A DNA stretch of 64,000 nucleotides. Origin: Aureispira sp. CCB-QB1 (lineage in GTDB: Bacteria; Bacteroidota; Bacteroidia; Chitinophagales; Saprospiraceae). The DNA is taken from contig NZ_JHBV01000016.1 in the NCBI RefSeq assembly GCF_000724545.1, positions 186,001-250,000 on the forward strand, read 5' to 3'. This document shows, piece after piece, positions 35,332 to 43,892 of this stretch. How positions within the stretch are numbered: the stretch's first letter is position 1; each line of letters starts with the position of its first letter. The notes beneath the pieces were generated by a model. The model saw nothing but the letters and a program-made list of their open reading frames with translations, searched no databases and had not been told where the DNA came from. Both the position numbers and the translations under genes were made by a program.

Positions 35332-36390
35332 ATGGAATCAATAGATGTAAAGCCTAAAAGAAAGTGGCTTAAATTATTATTAGGCTTTTTTTTACTCCTT
35401 TTAATCATTGGCAGTGCGTTGGCGTATTATTTTTACAATCAAATTTTTGGGACTAATATACAACTCAGTGAGAATGTAGTCTTAACTATTCCTAAAAGCA
35501 ACCAGTCTATAGACGAACTTGCAGAGTTGCTACACCAACAAAAGATTATTCAAAACAAAGGAGGATTTGTTTTTACAGCCCAACAAATGAACTACAAAGT
35601 TAAGACGGGTAAGTACGAAATTCCAACCTCTGTTCGTAGCAATCGCGATTTAGTTCGCATTCTTCGTGGACGTCAGTTGGCGGTACGCTTAACCTTTCAC
35701 AACTTCCGACTAAAACAACAAATTGCAGGCTATGTCAGTCGACAAATAGAAGCCGATTCATTAGAAATTATCCAATTATTAGAAGATGCTGACTTTTTAG
35801 CACAATCTGGCTATACTCCCGACAATGTAATGGCTGCCTTTATTCCTAATACCTACGAAGTTTACTGGAATTGCGATGCTCTAACATTTTGGCAAAAGAT
35901 GCTCAAAGAGAACAAAAAATTTTGGAATGATGAACGACTTGCCAAAGCTAAGGATTTAGACCTCACTCCTATCGAGGTTTATACATTAGCGTCCATTGTA
36001 GAATCCGAAAGTCAATACAAGCCTGAACGACCTAGAATAGCAGGGGTCTACCTCAATCGATTGCGCAAAGAAGGCTGGAAATTAGAAGCAGATCCAACTG
36101 TTATTTTTGCTGTAGGGGACTTTACAATTAAGAGGGTCTTAGATGTTCATTTGCAAACAGAATCACCGTACAATACTTACAAATACGCAGGTTTGCCTCC
36201 TGGTCCCATTTATATGTCCTCTATCAATGCTATAGATGCTGTTTTAAATGCAGAAGAACACGAATATATGTTCTTCTGTGCCAAACCACCGCAGGAAGGA
36301 GAAGCACCTAATATGCATGCATTTGCAAAAACACACCGAGCACATATTAACAATGCCAAACGCTACTGGAATTGGATTCGCAAACAATAG
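35332..36390 (+). CDS. mltG: Endolytic murein transglycosylase MltG (YceG-like)
   Basis: A 352-residue MltG. An N-terminal transmembrane helix (LLLGFFLLLLIIGSALAYYF, about residues 15-34) is followed by a LysM-like domain and the YceG catalytic domain with LASIVESES, where the Glu is the likely catalytic residue, then RPRIAGVYLNRLRKEGWKLE and DPTVIFAVGD, TESPYNTYKYAGLPPGPI. MltG cleaves growing glycan strands and sets their length. It stands alone; its start follows the inverted end of element A by 21 bases, so that element probably carries or overlaps the promoter region. A strong terminator follows. Confidence 0.94.
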   Translation: MESIDVKPKRKWLKLLLGFFLLLLIIGSALAYYFYNQIFGTNIQLSENVVLTIPKSNQSIDELAELLHQQKIIQNKGGFVFTAQQMNYKVKTGKYEIPTSVRSNRDLVRILRGRQLAVRLTFHNFRLKQQIAGYVSRQIEADSLEIIQLLEDADFLAQSGYTPDNVMAAFIPNTYEVYWNCDALTFWQKMLKENKKFWNDERLAKAKDLDLTPIEVYTLASIVESESQYKPERPRIAGVYLNRLRKEGWKLEADPTVIFAVGDFTIKRVLDVHLQTESPYNTYKYAGLPPGPIYMSSINAIDAVLNAEEHEYMFFCAKPPQEGEAPNMHAFAKTHRAHINNAKRYWNWIRKQ

Positions 36391-36466
36391 TATTGGTAAA
36401 GTATCTTTTTATTCCTAAATCTCCCAAGGTTAGTTATGAAAGGTAAAACTAAAACTGCCAATAAAT

Positions 36467-36505
36467 AAACTAGCTCTCTCTAAAATTATTAGAGAGAGCT
36501 AGTTT
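36467..36505. terminator. Strong terminator after mltG
   Basis: AAACTAGCTCTCTCT (36467-36481) and AGAGAGAGCTAGTTT (36491-36505) form a perfect 15-bp stem with a 9-base loop and T-rich tail. The facing minus-strand gene also ends nearby. Confidence 0.9.
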
Positions 36506-36587
36506 ATTATAGAAAAGCTTTAACGCTCCTTAAGCACATAATTGCACCTAGACTTAAAAAATTCTATTTGGTTATAAAAGTGAGCTT

Positions 36588-36923
36588 TTAGATATCAACT
36601 GTTTCGTTAAATTCTGTGCTACTGATAACCATGTCGTGAGGCTCTAGCAACGCACGAATATCTTCTTCCTGCTCTTGTTCTTGAACCATTTTTCGGTTTC
36701 GCCACCAAAGATACCCTACAATACTCATCATAATATAAGGTCCTATTAATAGGTAAATAATTCCTTTGTTTAATCCAGCAGCAGCCGTACCACCATTATT
36801 GAGATTAGATTCTGCCGACATCTTACACATTGGACATTGTGCCTCTGCCCAAAGAGTTGTCATTAAAATAATAACAAGGGTTATGCCTAGCAATTGAATG
36901 ATTTTTAAAGTTGTATTTTTCAT
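36588..36923 (-). CDS. Small CPMC membrane protein at the end of the respiratory cluster
   Basis: 111 residues. A signal peptide ends near AEAQ, followed by QCPMCKMSAES, then a second hydrophobic helix (IIYLLIGPYIMMSIVGYLWW) and an acidic C-terminus. The CPMC pair could bind a metal or form a disulfide. From memory, similar QCxMC proteins sit beside cytochrome oxidase genes in other Bacteroidota, which fits this place at the end of the ACIII/caa3 cluster. A role in copper or heme handling is inference. It is separated from the DUF420 gene by the 348-base repeat region B. Confidence 0.7.
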   Translation of the reverse strand: MKNTTLKIIQLLGITLVIILMTTLWAEAQCPMCKMSAESNLNNGGTAAAGLNKGIIYLLIGPYIMMSIVGYLWWRNRKMVQEQEQEEDIRALLEPHDMVISSTEFNETVDI

Positions 36924-36971
36924 TATTTCTTGATTTCAATCTGCATTACTTCGTAAAAAAATCGTATTAAT

Positions 36972-37176
36972 TTGATTATCAATAGATTAATACTTTTGCC
37001 ACTTGATTTATTAAAGAATTGATAATCAACGGCGAAGCCCTCACACGGTAAACTGATGCAAAGATGCTTTTTTAGTTTTTTACAAAAAAGCTAAAAAACT
37101 AAGCTTGCCGAGTAGGCTTGTGCTAGTAGCACAAAAGCCCAAGTTCATGACCAGAGGGAAGTAGCAGCGCAGCTAA
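36972..37176. repeat. Repeat-rich intergenic region B
   Basis: This contains TTGATTATCAAT (36972-36983) and its inverse ATTGATAATCAA (37018-37029), a T/A-rich hairpin (37055-37102), a second hairpin with TTGTGCT/AGCACAA arms (37120-37136), and AGTAGCAGCGCAGCTAA (37160-37176), which matches a piece of element A. It lies within a 348-base gene-free gap and has no coding frame. It is a further, incomplete member of the same family. Confidence 0.45.
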
Positions 37177-37271
37177 GTACTAAATCTATACTTTCCAAAA
37201 TGATTTTAATTGGGATTGAGATAGTATGAATATGTCTTACAAGTTTGTTAGTTACGACAAGATAATGATTT

Positions 37272-37853
37272 TTATGCATAATAAGGAGAAATCATAAGAT
37301 AACAAATTACTCCTGTAATAGAAACATATAACCAAATTGGGTAACTAAATTTTACAATCTTCTGATGTTTTTCAATTTGCCCTGTATAACCGTATAAAAA
37401 AGCATATAGTACAAAAGGAGCCTGAATTGCAGCCAACAAAATATGTGTCAACAATAAAAAGAAGTAGATATAACGAATTGTTCCCTCTCCTCCAAACTTA
37501 GTATGCCCTGCGGTAGTATGATACATAATATAAACGACCAAAAACAATAACGATAGCCCCATTCCTGCATAGATAAGTTTTTTATGCAAGTCAATATTTC
37601 TTCCTTTCACAGCAACTAATGCCCCAATTAATAACACAGCTGTTGCACCGTTCAAAATCGCATTAATCAAAGGCAATACGTGTACATCAAATGGCCAAAC
37701 AAAATCTGTAAATTTAAATTGAAACATAGCTCCAACAATCAAAGGGAGCGCTACAGAGATAACATTCACTAACAAGCGCAATTTCTTATAATTGGCTGTT
37801 TCTCCTTTTGCCAACTGATCGGCATTTTCTGGTGTATTTAATGTTTTATTCAT
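37272..37853 (-). CDS. DUF420 family membrane protein
   Basis: A 193-residue integral membrane protein with about five helices. It is recognised as DUF420 by its layout and by LHKKLIYAGMGLSLLFLV, HTKFGGEGTIRYIYFFLLLTHI and the C-terminal SYPIWLYVSITGVICYLMI. DUF420 proteins accompany cytochrome oxidase genes in many bacteria and are thought to help oxidase assembly (YozB/CtaM-like), but the mechanism is not settled. It follows the SCO-like gene by 71 bases on the minus strand, so the two are probably cotranscribed. The His pair in HTKF/HI is conserved in the family. Confidence 0.9.
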   Translation of the reverse strand: MNKTLNTPENADQLAKGETANYKKLRLLVNVISVALPLIVGAMFQFKFTDFVWPFDVHVLPLINAILNGATAVLLIGALVAVKGRNIDLHKKLIYAGMGLSLLFLVVYIMYHTTAGHTKFGGEGTIRYIYFFLLLTHILLAAIQAPFVLYAFLYGYTGQIEKHQKIVKFSYPIWLYVSITGVICYLMISPYYA

Positions 37854-37924
37854 AATTGATTATATTTTATATTTTGAACGCTTTGGCAAACTAAATCTAA
37901 ATCGCTTGTTTAGTCCCTGCGTAC

Positions 37925-38620
37925 TTAATACAGTTTCTCTTCTTGTTTCCATTCTATCTTCTTGCGTTGTTTGGCAGGCATTATAATTGCCATATGACGC
38001 AACAACTGCTTGACAGCTTCTGTATCTTTTAGATTATAATAATCACACAACAAAGGTCCTTTTTTATAATTTTCAGAATCATCTTTTCGACTAACTCGCC
38101 CATCTAAAACAGCAATGTTAAAACAATTTTTTTCAGATGCCATCTTATAGCGTCCTCTATCAATTCCCATGGTAAATTTCCAATCTGAAGTATCAATATT
38201 CCAAGCATCTACGTATTTTCCCAATGCCCAAGATGAATCTTGACGAAAATCTTCTGTATGAATAACAAACAAAATTTTACCTTGATCTTCTTTGTTAAAA
38301 TTACTTTGAAGACTTTTTAGAGAATCGACAAACGCGCCAATTTGATCTTTACAGGCATAATCCCAAAAACCAGCGATCACTAGTTTTCCTTTAATCAATT
38401 CGTTGGTCAAAGGCACATCCCAATAAGTAGACAGGTGATCAAAATCAACTCGGATAGAGTCTCCCAAAAACTGCATTTCACTTCGTATTCCCTTGTATTT
38501 ATCCAATCCTGTTTTGGAAAAAACAACCGTAATAACAGGCAAAACCACAACAAACATTAGGAAAATAATTGCTGCAATTGGATTTTTCTTCTTCTTCTCA
38601 GACATATTACTTTGCTTCAT
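37925..38620 (-). CDS. SCO1/SenC-like thioredoxin-fold protein lacking the copper motif
   Basis: 231 residues, with one N-terminal membrane anchor (IAAIIFLMFVVVLPVITVVF) and a thioredoxin-fold domain. The segment KGKLVIAGFWDYACKDQIG occupies the place of the SCO copper motif TxCPxxCP, but only one of the two Cys is present and the distal His is missing. The C-terminal half (GPLLCDYYNLKDTEAVKQLL) aligns well with SCO. So it is probably a member of the SCO family that no longer binds copper in the standard way. It may be a structural or thiol-related assembly factor. Start at 38620 or the ATG at 38605. A terminator lies just upstream. Confidence 0.75.
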   Translation of the reverse strand: MKQSNMSEKKKKNPIAAIIFLMFVVVLPVITVVFSKTGLDKYKGIRSEMQFLGDSIRVDFDHLSTYWDVPLTNELIKGKLVIAGFWDYACKDQIGAFVDSLKSLQSNFNKEDQGKILFVIHTEDFRQDSSWALGKYVDAWNIDTSDWKFTMGIDRGRYKMASEKNCFNIAVLDGRVSRKDDSENYKKGPLLCDYYNLKDTEAVKQLLRHMAIIMPAKQRKKIEWKQEEKLY

Positions 38621-38788
38621 TTACGCAATTCTTTACGCAAATACTTTTTTATTTTTAATAATAACAGATCATTCATCGCTTCATAATTGGAGAAATCGTA
38701 GAGATTCTTTGTATCGAAAAGACGAATTCTGCACTTGTTGTCACAAAAGTAATACATCTTTAGTTCAAGTTGGTAGCTATAAAACAAA

Positions 38789-38821
38789 AAAAGTGTTCTA
38801 AGGCTTACTTAGAACACTTTT
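38789..38821 (-). terminator. Terminator after cytochrome oxidase subunit IV
   Basis: AAAAGTGTTCTAAG (38789-38802) pairs perfectly with CTTAGAACACTTTT (38808-38821), with a 5-base loop and an A-run giving U residues on the minus strand. It separates the oxidase structural genes from the SCO-like/DUF420 genes. Confidence 0.85.
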
Positions 38822-38864
38822 AAATAACAAATTTTTATTTTTAGCTGTAACAACTATTCAATAG

Positions 38865-39302
38865 TTACGATTGAAACGACAATTGTGTTGGTAAATCGTC
38901 GATAGATCTCATACTAGTTTCTTTAGAGGTCTCTTTGGCAGGAGTCTCAGCACCTGGACGTGCATCCATGACAGCATTTCTATTGGTTCTAGCATAATTA
39001 CCTTCCCACAAAAATGCAATAACTGCCCAAATTAAAAGAGCCATTGGCAATACAATCGTTGCAGCCATTCCTCCTACTTCTGATCCTAAATGCATAAATA
39101 TGCTAACAATATAATAAGCTTTGTACAAACTTAGTGCAATCATAGATAGTCTTACTACTAATCCAGGTAAAAGATCTTTTAGAAATAAAGCAATTGCTAC
39201 CTCAGCAAAAGTTACTAACAATAAAATCCAAAATCCTTTAACACCTACTTTTATATCTTCTTTTCTTTGCTCTTCGACACTTAGTCCATGTGAATGTCCC
39301 AT
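38865..39302 (-). CDS. ctaF: Cytochrome c oxidase subunit IV (caa3 type)
   Basis: 145 residues with three membrane helices: GFWILLLVTFAEVAIALF, LVVRLSMIALSLYKAYYIVS and ATIVLPMALLIWAVIAFLW. The LYKAYYIVSIFMHLG core is the signature of the bacterial/prokaryotic subunit IV (COX4_pro). The N-terminus starts MGHSHG, and the C-terminal 30 residues are hydrophilic. It is the last structural gene before the terminator in the ACIII-caa3 cluster, 60 bases downstream of the subunit III gene. The subunit stabilises the oxidase rather than taking part in catalysis. Confidence 0.88.
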   Translation of the reverse strand: MGHSHGLSVEEQRKEDIKVGVKGFWILLLVTFAEVAIALFLKDLLPGLVVRLSMIALSLYKAYYIVSIFMHLGSEVGGMAATIVLPMALLIWAVIAFLWEGNYARTNRNAVMDARPGAETPAKETSKETSMRSIDDLPTQLSFQS

Positions 39303-39362
39303 GATATATATAATTTATTATTGATATTTTTAATTATTGATATTTCGTTGACTTTTGATAGA

Positions 39363-40370
39363 TTATAATAGGTAGAATGCCAAGAATACAAATACCCAAA
39401 CTAAATCTACAAAGTGCCAATAGAGACCAACTTTTTCAACCATAACATGCCCATTGTTACGTACTCTATAGAATCCAGACCAAGAGTTTAGAGCAATAAC
39501 CAATAGAATTACCAAACCAGAGAATACGTGAAATCCATGGAACCCAGTGATAAAGAAGAACAATGTCCCAAATGCTGTTGGTCCCATTTCTTCTGCCATC
39601 AATGTTCCAGCTGTTTTGTAAGCACCTGGGAAATACTCCCCATCGTGGTAAGCAATCAAATAAGGTTCACCAACCTCAAAAGATTCACCAACTGCTTTTT
39701 TAGGCGCTTCGCTTCCATGTCTATGGAAATAATGGTGGTCGAATTTTTCAAAATATTTTTGATCATTTTTAGCATCGTACAAATAAGGCAACGCCTCTTC
39801 ACTATGACCAGCATCCGAATGGATAGAAACCATCATGGTTTTCTCCTCCAATTCAGGATTCAATTTCTTTGCTTCCGCTAATGTCACATACGTTCCATTA
39901 TCTAAAGCCGAACTAAATGGGTTGTTATAAATAGTTACGCCCTCTGCAGCAATCAAGTTCGTCCATTCCCAAGCTTGACAACCCAAAAACATACCACCAC
40001 CAATAATCGTGATGAACAACCATTTTACAACACCGTGAACATTTTCTAATTTTCCTTCTTGAACAGCTCTAAGAACAGTTACTGAACTTACAATCAAAAC
40101 AAAAGTCATGAATGTAACAAAAATAAGAGGAGCACCTTCTATTCCAAAAGGAGCTGTGCTAAATACATGATCTGGTACAGGCCACGCATTCATGCTAAAA
40201 CGCAAAGATCCATAAGCGATAAGGAATCCTGCAAAAGTGAAAGCATCAGAGAGTAGGAAATACCACATCATTAATTTTCCATACTCCGAGCGAAACGGAG
40301 AATCTCCTCCATCCCACAATTCTTCCATTCCGATTTCGTTTTCAATTTCGTGAACAGTATCAGTTGCCAT
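39363..40370 (-). CDS. ctaE: Cytochrome c oxidase subunit III (long form with periplasmic insertion)
   Basis: 335 residues of the COX3 family. FRSEYGKLMMWYFLLSDAFTF starts the first helices, and FFFITGFHGFHVFSGLVILL with YWHFVDLVWVFVFLAFYLL are C-terminal signatures. Between them is a hydrophilic insertion of roughly 110 residues (about 130-245), rich in His and acidic residues, that I recall from COX3 of other Bacteroidota, so it is probably a clade feature. It is one of two subunit III genes in the cluster, with the shorter one immediately upstream. Both belong to the same transcript. Confidence 0.93.
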   Translation of the reverse strand: MATDTVHEIENEIGMEELWDGGDSPFRSEYGKLMMWYFLLSDAFTFAGFLIAYGSLRFSMNAWPVPDHVFSTAPFGIEGAPLIFVTFMTFVLIVSSVTVLRAVQEGKLENVHGVVKWLFITIIGGGMFLGCQAWEWTNLIAAEGVTIYNNPFSSALDNGTYVTLAEAKKLNPELEEKTMMVSIHSDAGHSEEALPYLYDAKNDQKYFEKFDHHYFHRHGSEAPKKAVGESFEVGEPYLIAYHDGEYFPGAYKTAGTLMAEEMGPTAFGTLFFFITGFHGFHVFSGLVILLVIALNSWSGFYRVRNNGHVMVEKVGLYWHFVDLVWVFVFLAFYLL

Positions 40371-40425
40371 TGTTACGACTTTAATTTTATATGAATATTA
40401 ATTTTTATTTAAAAACTATGGTGCA

Positions 40426-41004
40426 CTATTGTTGTATCCACAAGAATAACAATAAGTACAACCACAAAATATCGACAAAGTGCCAATAGGTAAATGTTAA
40501 TTCTAATCTTAATTGTCCTTTAGGAGTCCATGCTTGAGTACTGCGTTTCAAGGCATATATCCAACTAATCATTAGGGCTGTAATTCCTCCGATAACATGC
40601 AGTGCATGAGCACCAATTAACAAGACGAAAAAGCTACTAGATTGATTGGTTGAAATAAAAATTCCCATGTCATTCAGTGCCAACCATCCCATGTATTGCA
40701 AGGCAACAAATGAAATTCCCAATACAAAACCTACTGTTAACAAAACCTTGTATAAACCATAGTTTTTTGCCACAAAAGCTTTGTATGCAACGTGTAAGAT
40801 AACACTACTTGACAGAATAACTCCAGTACTATAAAAGAACTCTTCTACTATTGGAAACGAAAGCCAATTCCCTGCTGCTTTTCGGACTAAGTAAGCACTC
40901 GTAAATGCTGAAAACAGCATAATCATACTCACCATTGCCGTCCACAAAGCAAATTTTTTGGGATGGATTCGTTTTATCTTTTTTGGAGATGCAACCATTT
41001 CCAT
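40426..41004 (-). CDS. Cytochrome c oxidase subunit III (short form)
   Basis: A 192-residue COX3-family protein: AMVSMIMLFSAFTSAYLVRK, VLLIGAHALHVIGGITALM and YWHFVDILWLYLLLFLWIQQ. It has the five-helix length of bacterial subunit III and none of the insertion seen in the longer neighbour. Two subunit III genes in one operon is a known Bacteroidota arrangement, and the second protein may take the place of a separate helix bundle. It is 3 bases downstream of ctaB (41008) and 55 bases upstream of the long form, so all are cotranscribed. Confidence 0.92.
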   Translation of the reverse strand: MEMVASPKKIKRIHPKKFALWTAMVSMIMLFSAFTSAYLVRKAAGNWLSFPIVEEFFYSTGVILSSSVILHVAYKAFVAKNYGLYKVLLTVGFVLGISFVALQYMGWLALNDMGIFISTNQSSSFFVLLIGAHALHVIGGITALMISWIYALKRSTQAWTPKGQLRLELTFTYWHFVDILWLYLLLFLWIQQ

Positions 41005-41007
41005 ATG

Positions 41008-41907
41008 TTAGATTTTATCAAGAACTAAAACAATCAAAACAACTGGTAAATAAGCAAAAGACGCGAACATCAATTTTCGAGCTGCTTGATCGTTACATTC
41101 TAAGTATAATTTAATGGCATAAGTTAGATAAAAGATACCCATTATCAACATAACCACACAAGCAATATAGCCTGCAATATTAAAATAAATTGGCAAAAAG
41201 CTCATTGGAAGTAAGCACAAAGCATAAAAAATTGTTTGTAGTGCAGTACTTTTGTCTCTTCCATCTACTTTTTTGGAAGGCAACAAATAAAAACCTGCCT
41301 TTGAATAATCTTTGTAAGCTACCCATGCAATCGCCCAGAAATGAGGAAACTGCCAAAAGAACTGAAGACTAAATAAGAAAATAGCCTCTGGTCCCAAGTT
41401 GTTTCCCGCAGCAACCCAACCAATAGCCATTGGCAAAGCTCCTGGTATGGCACCAATCCATACTGCAACTGGAGAAACACGTTTCATTGGTGTATAAATA
41501 AAGGAATATGAAACTAGAGATAAAGCTCCTAAAACTGCGGTCATAGGATTAAAAGAAGATAGTAATAACAAACCTGCTACGCTTAACAAACCTGCTATTA
41601 ACACCGCTTCTGATGTTTCCATTCTACCTGTAGCAATTGGACGATTTTCTGTTCGCTTCATCAACCTATCATAGTCTTTCTCCAAGACTTGATTTAGTGC
41701 ATTTGCAGCTCCTGTTACAAAAAAACCTCCAAGACCTAGTATTACTAAGGCTTGCCAGTTAAATGTGCTCGCTCCCAAAATGTAAGTAATACAAGCAGAA
41801 AAGACAACCAACCCCGACAATTTCACTTTAGTCAAAAGTTTGTAGTCATTAATCTTCTGTTTCAAAAAACTTCCTGTACTTACCGTTTTACTATTTGTTG
41901 TTGCCAA
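41008..41907 (-). CDS. ctaB: Protoheme IX farnesyltransferase (heme O synthase)
   Basis: A 299-residue polytopic membrane prenyltransferase. The motif NQVLEKDYDRLMKRTENRP carries the NxxxDxxxDxxMxRTxxRP signature of heme O synthases, and YTPMKRVSPVAVWIGAIPGA and FSLQFFWQFPHFWAIAW are further family segments. It adds a farnesyl group to heme b for the a-type heme of the oxidase. A heme A synthase (CtaA) was not seen in the window. It lies directly between the catalytic subunit I gene and the subunit III genes, downstream of a strong hairpin at 41929. Confidence 0.96.
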   Translation of the reverse strand: MATTNSKTVSTGSFLKQKINDYKLLTKVKLSGLVVFSACITYILGASTFNWQALVILGLGGFFVTGAANALNQVLEKDYDRLMKRTENRPIATGRMETSEAVLIAGLLSVAGLLLLSSFNPMTAVLGALSLVSYSFIYTPMKRVSPVAVWIGAIPGALPMAIGWVAAGNNLGPEAIFLFSLQFFWQFPHFWAIAWVAYKDYSKAGFYLLPSKKVDGRDKSTALQTIFYALCLLPMSFLPIYFNIAGYIACVVMLIMGIFYLTYAIKLYLECNDQAARKLMFASFAYLPVVLIVLVLDKI

Positions 41908-41928
41908 CTTTCTGATATTTATAAGATA

Positions 41929-41967
41929 CCAACAGCAGTTTGTCGTTCACCAACAAACTGCTGTTGG
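41929..41967 (-). promoter_or_regulatory. Perfect 15-bp hairpin between ctaD and ctaB
   Basis: CCAACAGCAGTTTGT (41929-41943) pairs perfectly with ACAAACTGCTGTTGG (41953-41967), with a 9-base loop. On the minus strand it follows the ctaD stop codon and is followed by a TATCTTAT stretch, not a clear U-run. It could be a partial terminator or a processing/stability element. Confidence 0.6.
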
Positions 41968-41982
41968 ATAAATACGTTATTA

Positions 41983-43836
41983 TTAATGACCTCCATCTAC
42001 TTCACCTTCTGCTAAAGGCTCAGTTTGAAGGATAAACTCTCTACCGTGACGTCCCAAATCATAAGGCCAACGGTATACATGAGGAATATCTCCTTCCCAG
42101 TTTCCGTGTCCTGCATTTACAGGAGCTGTCCATTCTAAAGTTGTTGCTCCCCAAGGATTCAATTCTGTTTGCTTTCTTCCTTTGTACATAGAGTAGAAGA
42201 AGTTGATCACAAACAACAACTGAACAGCAAATGTCAAAATAGCTGCAATTGTAATAAATTCGTTCATACCACCGAATTCAGCAAACGCTTGGAAACCATC
42301 AAAACGGTAGTAACGACGAGGTACACCAGCCATTCCTAAATAGTGCATTGGTCCAAAGATAGCATACGCTCCAATCATTGTTCCCCAGAAGTGGATTTTT
42401 CCTAGTGTTTCGTTCATAAAACGACCATACATACGAGGGAACCAGTGGTAAATACCAGCAAACATACCAAAGAAAGCAGCTACCCCCATTACAATATGGA
42501 AATGGGCTACTACAAAATAAGTATCGTGTTGTTGAATATCGATGGCTGCGTTTCCTAAGAAGATACCTGTCAAACCACCAGAGATAAACATAGATACAAA
42601 ACCAATAGAGAATAAAGAGGCAGAATTGATGCGCAAGTTACCTCCCCATATTGTTGCAATCCAGTTAAATACTTTTACAGCTGAAGGAACCGCAATAATC
42701 AACGTAAAGAGAACGAAGATATTTGCGATGAATGGGTTCATTCCTGACATATACATGTGATGCGCCCAAACTAAGAAGGACAAGACACCAATTGCTAAGA
42801 TAGAAAATACCATTGCTTTGTAACCAAAGATTGGCTTACGTGCATGTACTGACAATACTTCTGATACTAGTCCCATTGCTGGCAAAATAATAATGTATAC
42901 CTCAGGGTGTCCTAAGAACCAGAATAAATGTTGGTACAAAATTGCTGAACCACCCACTCTTGTTGTCAAAGCTTCTCCAGCAACATAGATTTCATTTAAG
43001 AAGAATGATGTTCCCAAAACACGGTCAAAAGTCAACATAAAGAAACCTGATGCCAATACTGGGAATGATAACAATCCTAAAATTGCTGTCACGAAAAACG
43101 CCCAAATTGTTAGAGGCATTCTAAACATATGCATCCCTTTGGTACGCATATTTAATACAGTAGTAATATAGTTGATTCCACCCAATAGTACGGATACAAC
43201 AAAGAATACCAATGACAACAACCATAAAGTTGCTCCTGCCTTTGATCCATCTGATGCCTGTGGCAACGCAGATAAAGGAGGGTATCCTGTCCATCCACCA
43301 GAGAATGGTCCTGTATTTAAGAACAAAGAAATTAATAAGATAAATCCTGCCAAGAAGAAGAACCAATACGATAACATGTTCATCATTGGCGAAGCCATAT
43401 CTCTTGCTCCTAGTTGCAACGGAATCAAAAGGTTACTAAATGTTCCTGATAATCCTGCTGTTAATACAAAGAATACTAAGATTGTACCATGCATTGTTAC
43501 TAATGCATAATAAAAATCTGGGTCAATTCTACCAACTCCTGTTGTTGGATCAATATTAATCCATCCACCCAACAAAGGTTGTAGCCAAGCCATGTTTGCA
43601 TCAGGAAATCCTAATTGCAAGCGGAAAATAATCGACATTCCAGCACCTATGATTGCCCAAATAATTCCTGTAATCAAGAATTGCTTTCCAATCGTTTTGT
43701 GATCTTGGCTAAAAATGTATCGATCTACAAAAGAAGACTGATACTTGTCACCGTGATGGCCGTGGTCATCATGTCCATGGTCATCGTGGTGTCCGCCATG
43801 CTCTAATTCTTTTTCTATGATATTAATATCTGCCAT
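41983..43836 (-). CDS. ctaD: Cytochrome c oxidase subunit I
   Basis: A 617-residue heme-copper oxidase subunit I. FLGHPEVYIIILP holds the CuB His and the cross-linked Tyr, and DRYIFSQDHKTIGKQF starts the family core; WAHHMYMSGMN, QQHDTYFVVAHFHIVMGVAAFF and the D/K-channel segments are present. It is the catalytic subunit, with 12 or more helices. The N-terminus has a His/Asp-rich stretch, HGGHHDDHGHDDHGHHGD, ahead of the first helix, which is unusual. It follows ctaC and precedes ctaB. Confidence 0.97.
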   Translation of the reverse strand: MADINIIEKELEHGGHHDDHGHDDHGHHGDKYQSSFVDRYIFSQDHKTIGKQFLITGIIWAIIGAGMSIIFRLQLGFPDANMAWLQPLLGGWINIDPTTGVGRIDPDFYYALVTMHGTILVFFVLTAGLSGTFSNLLIPLQLGARDMASPMMNMLSYWFFFLAGFILLISLFLNTGPFSGGWTGYPPLSALPQASDGSKAGATLWLLSLVFFVVSVLLGGINYITTVLNMRTKGMHMFRMPLTIWAFFVTAILGLLSFPVLASGFFMLTFDRVLGTSFFLNEIYVAGEALTTRVGGSAILYQHLFWFLGHPEVYIIILPAMGLVSEVLSVHARKPIFGYKAMVFSILAIGVLSFLVWAHHMYMSGMNPFIANIFVLFTLIIAVPSAVKVFNWIATIWGGNLRINSASLFSIGFVSMFISGGLTGIFLGNAAIDIQQHDTYFVVAHFHIVMGVAAFFGMFAGIYHWFPRMYGRFMNETLGKIHFWGTMIGAYAIFGPMHYLGMAGVPRRYYRFDGFQAFAEFGGMNEFITIAAILTFAVQLLFVINFFYSMYKGRKQTELNPWGATTLEWTAPVNAGHGNWEGDIPHVYRWPYDLGRHGREFILQTEPLAEGEVDGGH

Positions 43837-43892
43837 GATAGCTTATATTTAACTATTGATATTTATAATTTCTTCTAATCTCTTATACTCTC

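Noticed and set aside
38493-38801. Open frame antisense to the SCO-like gene, extending to the next terminator
   Set aside because: It starts inside another gene on the other strand, and its end overlaps the terminator stem. Part of it (CTCCHKSN) is curious, but not enough for a call.
39363-40370. The ~110-residue insertion in subunit III as a novelty
   Set aside because: I recall similar long insertions in subunit III of other Bacteroidota, so it is probably a normal feature of the group.
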